A DNA stretch of 5,313 bases, from contig DAIDTZ010000386.1 in the NCBI GenBank assembly GCA_027456925.1, positions 1-5,313 on the forward strand, given 5' to 3'. The stretch's first letter is position 1. The number at the start of each line of letters is the position of its first letter. Of the stretch, positions 1-4,785 are shown in pieces. The position numbers were made by a program, and so were the translations under genes. The notes beneath the pieces are model-generated. The model did no database searches and had not been told where the DNA came from. It saw only the letters and a list, made by a program, of their open reading frames with translations. This DNA comes from Nitrospirota bacterium (GTDB taxonomy: Bacteria > Nitrospirota > UBA9217).

Positions 1-411
1 ACCATCCTCGCTGATTCGGGCCAGCTGGAACAGGTGCTGATGAACCTCGCGACGAACGCCAGGGACGCCATGCCTTCAGGGGGGTACTTCACCCTTACCA
101 CGGGGCTCGAAAACATCGACGAACAGTATATTTCTCTCAACGGTTACGGAGAAGCCGGGGAATACGCCGTCGTGTCGGTGAGCGACACGGGAATGGGCAT
201 GGATGAGCAGACACGGGCGCCGATTTTCGAGCCCTTCTTCACCACCAAGGAAACGGGAAAAGGGACCGGCCTCGGCCTTTCGATCGTGTATGGTATCGTG
301 AAAGCGCAGAAGGGCTACATCAACTGCTACAGCGAGCCCGGCAAAGGCACGACCTTCAAAATTTATCTGCCGCTCATTCACGGCCCGGCCGGGAAAGGGA
401 ATGCTGCGTAA
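1..411 (+). CDS. Sensor histidine kinase, C-terminal ATPase domain (5' end outside window)
   Basis: The frame is open from the first base to TAA at 409-411, giving 136 residues of a HATPase_c domain. Visible motifs in order are the N box (NLATNARDAM, about residues 15-24), the G1 box (SDTGMGMD), the F box (FEPFFTTKE) and the G2 box (GTGLGLSIVYGIV), followed by the usual closing strand ending in GTTFKIYLPL. These bind ATP and would phosphorylate a histidine in the DHp domain, which lies upstream with any PAS or other sensor domain and cannot be seen. The ATG at base 34 is internal to the N box, so it is not the start. The protein ends in a short Gly/Ala/Pro linker (GPAGKGNAA). The frame continues unchanged after the stop into a receiver domain, so this was probably one hybrid kinase, now split or misread. 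The kinase core itself looks complete up to the stop. Confidence 0.93.
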   Translation, partial: TILADSGQLEQVLMNLATNARDAMPSGGYFTLTTGLENIDEQYISLNGYGEAGEYAVVSVSDTGMGMDEQTRAPIFEPFFTTKETGKGTGLGLSIVYGIVKAQKGYINCYSEPGKGTTFKIYLPLIHGPAGKGNAA

Positions 412-468
412 ATACGGCATCCGCAGGGAGGCAGGGAAACCATCCTGGTTGCCGAAGACAGCGAGGAA

Positions 469-816
469 GTGCGAAAGCTGACGGCGAATATCCTGGGCGA
501 GTCCGGCTACACGGTCATCGAGGCCCTCGACGGAGATGATGCCGTGAAAAAATTCATGGAAAACCGGCGTGCCGTCAGCCTGCTGCTGCTCGACATCATC
601 ATGCCGCACAAAAACGGCAAGGACGCCTTCGATGAGATCCGGAAGATCCGTCCCGATATCAAGGCGATCTTCACCAGCGGGTATACTGCCGATATCATCC
701 GCCAACGGGGGTTTCTCGACGAAGGCCTGACCTTGCTCACCAAACCGCTTTCGCCCAGGGACCTGTTGACGAAAATTCGAGAGGCCCTGGACGGGCGGCC
801 CGAAACAAAAACATAA
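469..816 (+). CDS. Receiver (REC) domain, probably the severed C-terminus of the upstream hybrid kinase
   Basis: This is a CheY-like receiver in the same frame as the upstream kinase. Homology begins before the only canonical start: codons 436-468 read ETILVAEDSEE, the normal first strand plus the acidic pair (Glu 454-456, Asp 457-459). The phospho-acceptor Asp is at 592-594 (LLLLDIIMP), the conserved Ser/Thr at 676-678 (FTSGYT), and the Lys-Pro at 742-747 (LLTKPLSP). The stop is TAA at 814-816. Between the stop at 409 and base 469 there is no ATG, GTG or TTG. Starting at GTG 469 would delete the first strand and the acidic, metal-binding residues, and should give an inactive domain. GGGAGG at 426-431 would suit a rare ATC start at 442, but this is speculative. 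Alternatives are a pseudogene caused by one substitution, a sequencing error, or a domain expressed from a non-standard codon. No output domain follows, as is typical for a C-terminal receiver of a hybrid kinase. Confidence 0.75.
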   Translation: MRKLTANILGESGYTVIEALDGDDAVKKFMENRRAVSLLLLDIIMPHKNGKDAFDEIRKIRPDIKAIFTSGYTADIIRQRGFLDEGLTLLTKPLSPRDLLTKIREALDGRPETKT

Positions 817-905
817 GCTCCACATCCTGAATTTTTGCCGTGTTAAATACTGCAGCAGCAAAACAGCATACGTTTCTACGCTCAGAGTTTAACACCATGC
901 AGAGG
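817..905. other. Convergent intergenic gap with an inverted repeat
   Basis: This is an AT-richer 89-base gap between the receiver stop and the stop of the minus-strand MoeA-like gene. It holds an 8-base perfect inverted repeat, GTGTTAAA at 840-847 and TTTAACAC at 888-895, enclosing 40 bases. Neither arm is followed by a T tract on either strand, so it is not a standard intrinsic terminator. No gene is seen here. Confidence 0.4.
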
Positions 906-2033
906 CTATCCCGACTTCCCGAATGGACATACCGGATACCTGCACACGTCGCATTTCAGGCAGAGTCCGCCATGTCCAAGGGCAGCCACTTCTTTGCGTC
1001 CTATCCGATCTCCGGCAAGCACGCGGGGAAGGATAAGATCGAATATCGTGGTCTTTGCGTACATGCCGCAAGCGGGAATGCCGATGATGGGAATGTCGGC
1101 AAGGGGCAGAGGGCCTGGCGCAGAGGGTATTCGGCCTATGCTCTCTGCACAATGCGCTTTGCTCAGGTACCCCACCAGGAACATCGCACCGGGGAGGACC
1201 GCGGAGCCATAGATGATGTCTCCCGCGCCCAGTTCCCGAATCGCAAACCGCGTTACGTCATCGGGGTCCACAGACATGCCGCCCGTGGTAATCAGCAGGT
1301 CCGCCCCGGCTTTCAGCAGCTCCCGCAGCCTGTCCACGATGAACGCCTTATCATCGGGCGCATAGTAGATTCCGACAAGTTCCCCGCCGATGTCCTCAAT
1401 TTTCTTCGTAATGACCGGCGCGAAGGCGTCCTTGATTTTGCCGCTGTAGACTTCATTCCCCGTGATCACAACACCGGCTTTCGGCTTTCTGATTTCCCGC
1501 ACCCGGATGATCTTTCCAGCCCTTTCGCCGATAGTGACCGCCCTGTCCACGATAGTTTTCTTGATCACAAGAGGAATGGCCCTCGTCCCCGCGACTGTCT
1601 GCCCTTTCTTAACAGGCGTATTTGTGTGGAGCGTTGCAGCCATGACCTCGCCCAGCATATTGAATGCAAGCAGCGCGTCATGATCTATTGTGAGGAGGCC
1701 GTCGCGCCCGGCAACAATGCTGATCTTGCCCTCCTTGGGTTCGCCTTTTATCACGACCCCTTCTCCCATGAGCGCAGTGGCAAGCGCATATGCCGCATCA
1801 TTCTCGTGCATCTCATCCTCGGCGACCTGGAGCACATAGAGATGCTCCTTGCCGAGCCGCTGGAGATGGCAGACATCTTCCTCGCGGATAAGGTGGCCCT
1901 TCTTGAAGGCGCGGCCCTTGAATTCGCCCGGCCTGATCTCGGTTATATCATGAGCCAGGACCGTGCCGACTGCCCGTGTCACCGGAATAGCTTTCATTGT
2001 TGGACCCTGGGATTCATGCATATCGTCACACAT
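906..2033 (-). CDS. MoeA-like molybdopterin-binding protein with C-terminal cysteine tail
   Basis: This 375-residue protein resembles the MoeA-like branch of the MoeA/MogA/CinA fold, which handles molybdopterin during metal insertion. The N-terminal part (from MKAIPVTRAVGTVLAHD) matches the MoeA opening. The MPT-binding domain shows TGNEVYSGKIKDAFAP at about 191-206 and TGGMSVDPDD at about 250-259, the counterpart of the MoeA GGVSxGxxD loop. Toward the end, IPACGMYAKTTIFDLILPR leads to a tail, GLCLKCDVCRYPVCPFG, with Cys 358, 361, 364 and 369, which could bind zinc or an Fe-S cluster. Classical MoeA lacks this tail. About 18 residues after VGYL (near 290-307) look like an insert. The start chosen is ATG 2031-2033: GGGGGAG at 2040-2046 precedes it by 6 bases and it overlaps the ModE-like stop as ATGTGTGA. 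A later Met at 1997, just before KAIPV, is possible. Whether it inserts Mo or W, or only binds cofactor, cannot be told. Confidence 0.88.
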   Translation of the reverse strand: MCDDMHESQGPTMKAIPVTRAVGTVLAHDITEIRPGEFKGRAFKKGHLIREEDVCHLQRLGKEHLYVLQVAEDEMHENDAAYALATALMGEGVVIKGEPKEGKISIVAGRDGLLTIDHDALLAFNMLGEVMAATLHTNTPVKKGQTVAGTRAIPLVIKKTIVDRAVTIGERAGKIIRVREIRKPKAGVVITGNEVYSGKIKDAFAPVITKKIEDIGGELVGIYYAPDDKAFIVDRLRELLKAGADLLITTGGMSVDPDDVTRFAIRELGAGDIIYGSAVLPGAMFLVGYLSKAHCAESIGRIPSAPGPLPLADIPIIGIPACGMYAKTTIFDLILPRVLAGDRIGRKEVAALGHGGLCLKCDVCRYPVCPFGKSG

Positions 2034-2391
2034 GGGAGGCTCCCCCGAATATTGACCTGAATCTCTTATCAACAATCGCTTGTACGCCTTTTTCAAGCGC
2101 TTCGTATTTCTTCAGGAACTTCCGGGCATCATCTGTCAAGGTAGCGCCGCCGCCGTTCCTGCCGCCGGTTTGCCGCTCGACGAGCTGCACGTCCAGGCGC
2201 GCTTCCATGACCTTGATGTGGCCCCACGCTTTCCGGAAGGATATATCGACGCTTTTCGCCGCGCGGTTGATCGATCCGTGAGTGTCGATCGCTTCGAGCA
2301 GGAAGCGCCGTCCGCGTCCGAACACGGGTTCGCCGTCTACTTCGATCCATATTTTCGACCTGATGTCCAGTCCGTTATGACTTTTCTGCAT
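2026..2391 (-). CDS. ModE-like winged-helix regulator, DNA-binding domain only
   Basis: This 121-residue protein matches the N-terminal DNA-binding domain of ModE, the molybdate-responsive regulator. After an opening strand (KIWIEVDG), FGRGRRFLLEAIDTHGSI leads into the helix-turn-helix (NRAAKSVDISFRKAWGHIK, about 42-60). The ModE wing signature GGRNGGGATLT is at 76-86, followed by a helix (KFLKKYEALEKGVQ) that in ModE contributes to dimerisation. Full-length ModE of E. coli is about 262 residues and carries two Mop/TOBE domains that bind molybdate. Those are absent here, so how it would sense a ligand is unknown. The start ATG at 2389-2391 lies inside the end of the FmdE-family gene (17-base overlap), with a weak G-rich ribosome site (GGGGGTG, 2396-2402). 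The stop overlaps the start of the MoeA-like gene. It probably regulates genes for molybdenum or tungsten enzymes or transport, perhaps this operon or the adjacent formate dehydrogenase. That is inferred from family and position. Confidence 0.9.
   Translation of the reverse strand: MQKSHNGLDIRSKIWIEVDGEPVFGRGRRFLLEAIDTHGSINRAAKSVDISFRKAWGHIKVMEARLDVQLVERQTGGRNGGGATLTDDARKFLKKYEALEKGVQAIVDKRFRSIFGGASHV
2040..2046 (-). promoter_or_regulatory. Ribosome binding site deciding the MoeA-like start
   Basis: GGGGGAG on the minus strand sits 6 bases before ATG 2031-2033 and inside the last codons of the ModE-like gene. It favours that start over the ATG at 2096 and gives the 8-base ATGTGTGA overlap. 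The site lies in a short palindrome, GGGAGCCTCCC. Confidence 0.55.
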
Positions 2392-3019
2392 AACGCACCC
2401 CCGAAAAAAAATCTTTCACTGCATAATAGCCGCCCCGTGCGCAGGTTGCACACAATATCTTCCCCTCTTGGTAGACTTCTCTCTTGTCCTGAACATGCTC
2501 GCCGCAGGAATCACACTGCACTCTTTGCAGGGGCCTGCCCGGCATGTCCTCGGGACGCACGTTGACAGAAACCTCCATCACGTCGAAAAGCTCTTCATCT
2601 GACATGACCTTGTACGCCTCAAGTTGTCCCGCGTATTTGTTCTCGATGTCAGGGAAGTATTCCTTCGCTTTCTCCCGCGATTCTTCCCTGGCGACAATCC
2701 TGACCGCCCTCCCTGTTTTGAGGTTCATGTAGGTCGCCGCCATCTTGCCGTAGTCCATGAATTTCATCGTCCGGCGGCCGAGACTGCAACCGGTGACCGA
2801 CTGGATGGCGTCCGTGGCGCACCGGTCCATCTCGACAAAAACAATGATGTTCTTCCGGTCCTTTTTTTTCGGGTCAAGAATGCCGATCTCCCGAAGACCG
2901 AGCATGGACATGCGGACGCCCAGTACCTGGCCCGCGCAGAGGTGTCCGTGTATTTCGACGGCCTCTGAAAGAATCCGTTCAAAATCGGAAATGTCCGCCT
3001 GCAGGGGCTTTGTCCGCAT
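2375..3019 (-). CDS. FmdE-family protein with C-terminal zinc ribbon
   Basis: This 214-residue protein of the FmdE family (PF02663) is named after a protein encoded with molybdenum formylmethanofuran dehydrogenase in methanogens. The family signature HGHLCAG is at residues 24-30 (His24, His26, Cys28), with further conserved parts at DRCATDAIQ (Cys67) and TGCSLGRRTMKF (Cys78), typical of the family's metal-binding core. The C-terminus adds a four-cysteine zinc ribbon, CDSC at 169-172 and CATC at 190-193. No signal peptide or membrane segment is seen, so it should be cytoplasmic. The start ATG 3017-3019 is chosen because GAGGAG at 3027-3032 lies 7 bases upstream and the FmdE fold begins soon after. 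An upstream in-frame Met at 3064 would place the start inside the likely promoter. Its biochemical role is not established. It leads a three-gene set with ModE- and MoeA-like proteins, which suggests metal or cofactor delivery or sensing for a molybdo- or tungsto-enzyme. Confidence 0.9.
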   Translation of the reverse strand: MRTKPLQADISDFERILSEAVEIHGHLCAGQVLGVRMSMLGLREIGILDPKKKDRKNIIVFVEMDRCATDAIQSVTGCSLGRRTMKFMDYGKMAATYMNLKTGRAVRIVAREESREKAKEYFPDIENKYAGQLEAYKVMSDEELFDVMEVSVNVRPEDMPGRPLQRVQCDSCGEHVQDKREVYQEGKILCATCARGGYYAVKDFFSGVRYAEKS

Positions 3020-3053
3020 TAGTAATCTCCTCTTACACAGTTTGCAGCTGTCG

Positions 3054-3083
3054 ATAATAATCACAGCGTCGCGAAAAATGCAA
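3054..3083 (-). promoter_or_regulatory. Candidate sigma-70-type promoter for the FmdE/ModE/MoeA-like operon
   Basis: On the minus strand a TATTAT (plus 3054-3059, 5 of 6 to the -10 consensus) follows a weak TTGCAT -35-like box (plus 3078-3083, 3 of 6) with 18-base spacing. Transcription would begin near 3047, leaving a leader of roughly 28 bases before ATG 3019 that includes the GAGGAG ribosome site. This is a pattern match only. The stretch is clearly AT-richer than its surroundings, which supports a promoter location. Confidence 0.4.
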
Positions 3084-3095
3084 ATTCATAATAGT

Positions 3096-3106
3096 CATAC
3101 CGTATG
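3096..3106. promoter_or_regulatory. Small palindrome upstream of the candidate promoter
   Basis: CATAC-C-GTATG is an 11-base palindrome with perfect 5-base arms, centred 18 bases upstream of the -35-like box. It is nested within a wider pair, AATGCA (3077-3082) and TGCATT (3107-3112), the first of which overlaps the -35 box. It could be an operator, for example for the ModE-like protein, but it is short and does not match the E. coli ModE box as I recall it. Confidence 0.25.
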
Positions 3107-3229
3107 TGCATTCACTGCATGAGAAAATAGCGCCCGTCGGCAAGCGCGGCCCCGCCACCCTGATTGCCCGGCAGCCTGTCGAAGGTCCTCGTTCGGGGTG
3201 GAAACAGCCGGGGACCTGTGAAGCAATGA

Positions 3230-4156
3230 TCAGTGCGGCCTCCCGGGGTGAAACAACAGGTTCGGACCGCTTCGTATCTTGCCCGCTTCGTTCATCAGCA
3301 TGTCCAGGCCAAGAGTGGCCAGGTCGTCCGCCGTCGCTTCCATCTGCGGGTCTTTTCCCAGGTACAACAGTTTCAGGTAGGAGTTGCAGTCGTCGCAACT
3401 CTCGGCCTTGACCGCGCCGTTCGAGCCTTCCAGGATATGGTAGTCGATCCCCCGGGTGGACTCGCAGATACTGCACTTGACCCGCACCATGTGCCACTGC
3501 GAGGAGCAGAGGGAGCAGGAAAGGTAACGCAGGCCCTGCTCTGCCCCGCCGCTCTTCACGATGCCCACCGTCGGAAAGGAACCGCACACCGGGCATATCC
3601 CGCCCTGCTCCGATCTGCCGAACGTCTCTTCTCCCAAAGAGGACGTCATGTGCACCCAGTAGACCTGCAAGGCTGCGGCGACAAAGGGCAGCTCCTGAGG
3701 AGAAATATCGGCGAAATCTCCCGCTACTATCCTGTCCGCCGTCTCATCCAGCCTGGTTTCATTCGCCTGCATCAAGCCGTCTACGGCCACATTTCCGGCT
3801 GGTGGAAGAGCAACCTCTCTCATCTGCTGAAGAATCATTTTCAGCCCCGCCCGCCAGGCCGGGTTTCGGGGCCAGGACCGGGCGGCCAAAAGCGGCGTGC
3901 CCTGTTTGCGGCATAATGCCTGCTCCTTGGTGTCGGGCAGGGGTGTGGAGGGGAATCGGTTCAAGGCATCTTGCTGCGCGTTTGCAAGTTGCGCCAGAAA
4001 GGCCAGGTAATCTCCCAGGGGATGACCTTTGGACAGGAACCGCAGACGCTCGGCGCGGCATGCAAAAGTATTCCCTGGAGGGAGGAAGAGAAAACGGATC
4101 TCGCCCAGGGGTGTTTCCAACTGACCAGGCTCGAGGATGCGGACCTCTGCGTTCAT
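3230..4156 (-). CDS. fdhE: Formate dehydrogenase accessory protein FdhE
   Basis: This 308-residue protein is close to the roughly 309 residues of E. coli FdhE, a cytoplasmic factor needed for activity of respiratory formate dehydrogenases and reported to bind the catalytic subunit before export. The N-terminal half is helical and variable, the C-terminal half rubredoxin-like. Four CxxC pairs are seen: CPVCG at 188-191, CSLC at 214-217 (followed by SSQWHMVRVKC), CSIC at 228-231 and CDDC at 254-257 (followed by NSYLKLLYLGKDP). These arrangements and the ending NLLFHPG are characteristic of the family. The start ATG 4154-4156 overlaps the gamma-subunit stop as ATGA and has a strong GGAGGAGG at 4160-4167. 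A Met 10 codons upstream (4186) has no such site. Coupling to the gamma gene suggests co-expression with its client enzyme. TGA stop at 3230-3232. Confidence 0.95.
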   Translation of the reverse strand: MNAEVRILEPGQLETPLGEIRFLFLPPGNTFACRAERLRFLSKGHPLGDYLAFLAQLANAQQDALNRFPSTPLPDTKEQALCRKQGTPLLAARSWPRNPAWRAGLKMILQQMREVALPPAGNVAVDGLMQANETRLDETADRIVAGDFADISPQELPFVAAALQVYWVHMTSSLGEETFGRSEQGGICPVCGSFPTVGIVKSGGAEQGLRYLSCSLCSSQWHMVRVKCSICESTRGIDYHILEGSNGAVKAESCDDCNSYLKLLYLGKDPQMEATADDLATLGLDMLMNEAGKIRSGPNLLFHPGRPH

Positions 4157-4785
4157 TTGCCTCCTCCGGTCATCTCCCGGTACCATGCGGGGTGATGCTG
4201 TTTCGCCCAGGCGCGCCTGACCCGGCCGTACAGCATGGCCCCGATGCTCTCCTTCATCCAGATAGCGGCATAGATATGAAAGATGATCAGGGCGATCATG
4301 ATCGCCGCCGCCGCGGCATGAACGACTGAGGCGAAGCGGATCAGCCCGATTGGGAACAGGAACGAGAAATAGGCGCGCCAGATGACAATGCCTGACAGGA
4401 TGAGCAGCGCCATGCAGGCCGCCAGCAGCCAGAACAGGAGCTTCTGACCGCCGTTGAACTTGCCTGCTTCCGGCATGTTCCGGTCATCGCCGCCGACCAG
4501 TTTGCGGACATGGCGCAGCCATTCCCAGTCAATCGGCGTCATAACATTCAGCTGTCGGTAATTGAAAAACTCCATGCCGAAGGAAACCGCCATCACCACC
4601 CCGAAGAAGGGATGGAGGATGCGGGTCCAGACTCCTCCGCCGAACAACTGGCTCAGCGGGTAGTAGAAGGGCTGGAAGAAACAGAGCCCGGACAGCGCCA
4701 GCAGGATAAAGGTTATTGCCGTCAGCCAATGGTTGGCGCGCTCGGAGGGCGTATACCGTATCAGTTTTTTCGGGTCATTTTTCAT
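4153..4785 (-). CDS. fdnI: Formate dehydrogenase gamma subunit, cytochrome b556
   Basis: This 210-residue integral membrane protein of the FdnI/FdoI type carries two b hemes and passes electrons from the beta subunit to quinone. Four membrane segments are visible, at about 20-37, 57-73, 115-136 and 151-176. Histidines suited to heme ligation are His19 (ERANHWLT), His58 (ILHPFFG), His156 (SVVHAAAA) and His170 (IIFHIYAAIW). From memory, the E. coli FdnI ligands are His18, 57, 155 and 169, so the spacing is kept with an offset of one. Gly112/113 before TM3 lies where the quinone-site glycine of FdnI is found. The start ATG 4783-4785 has AAGGAG at 4793-4798 (7-base spacing) and overlaps the end of the beta gene by 11 bases. 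The stop forms an ATGA with fdhE. Whether the best orthologue name is fdnI or fdoI cannot be decided, and the enzyme may use Mo or W. Confidence 0.94.
   Translation of the reverse strand: MKNDPKKLIRYTPSERANHWLTAITFILLALSGLCFFQPFYYPLSQLFGGGVWTRILHPFFGVVMAVSFGMEFFNYRQLNVMTPIDWEWLRHVRKLVGGDDRNMPEAGKFNGGQKLLFWLLAACMALLILSGIVIWRAYFSFLFPIGLIRFASVVHAAAAAIMIALIIFHIYAAIWMKESIGAMLYGRVRRAWAKQHHPAWYREMTGGGK
4160..4167 (-). promoter_or_regulatory. Strong ribosome binding site for fdhE
   Basis: GGAGGAGG on the minus strand just before the ATGA junction (4153-4156) lies within the last codons of the gamma-subunit gene (the MTGGGK end). It fixes the fdhE start at 4156 and allows independent initiation in addition to coupling. 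Confidence 0.7.

Larger units (their letters stand above)
3020..3229. other. Intergenic region between fdhE and the FmdE-family gene
   Basis: About 210 bases without a convincing gene. The left part (3020-3115) is AT-rich and holds the ribosome site, a candidate promoter and a small palindrome for the FmdE-family gene. The right part (3120-3229) is GC-rich and is the 3' flank of fdhE. It can form an imperfect stem, arms 3183-3191 and 3209-3217, with no T tract. Read-through from fdhE into the FmdE-family gene cannot be excluded. Confidence 0.5.

Noticed and set aside
76..861. Open frame of 261 codons on the minus strand across the kinase and receiver
   Set aside because: It is antisense to clear kinase and receiver motifs, with no recognisable domain of its own.
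840..895. GTGTTAAA/TTTAACAC inverted repeat as a bidirectional terminator
   Set aside because: The loop is 40 bases, there is no T tract on either side, and an 8-base match at this distance is expected a few times by chance in a window this size.
840..2060. Long open frame on the plus strand (406 codons) opposite the MoeA-like gene
   Set aside because: Its translation shows no recognisable domain and it mirrors a well-supported gene on the minus strand. It is a by-product of GC-rich codon use.
3122..3147. Intrinsic terminator after fdhE (GCGC stem followed by TATTTTCT on the minus strand)
   Set aside because: The stem is only 4 base pairs with a 10-base loop, too weak to call. The nearby larger stem (3183-3217) has no T tract and contains a mismatch on this strand.
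3120..3229. Possible Moco-type riboswitch or structured leader before the FmdE-family gene
   Set aside because: The gene families invite it, but I could not find the conserved Moco-motif segments, and a candidate promoter lies closer to the gene. A covariance-model search of 3020-3229 on the minus strand would decide.
3033..3596. Minus-strand open frame of 187 codons overlapping the 3' half of fdhE and the gap after it
   Set aside because: Out of frame with fdhE, whose CxxC motifs are unambiguous. The extension into the gap has no family features.
4341..4532. Small minus-strand frames inside the gamma subunit gene
   Set aside because: Out-of-frame shadows of a well-supported membrane protein gene, with no ribosome site or domain.
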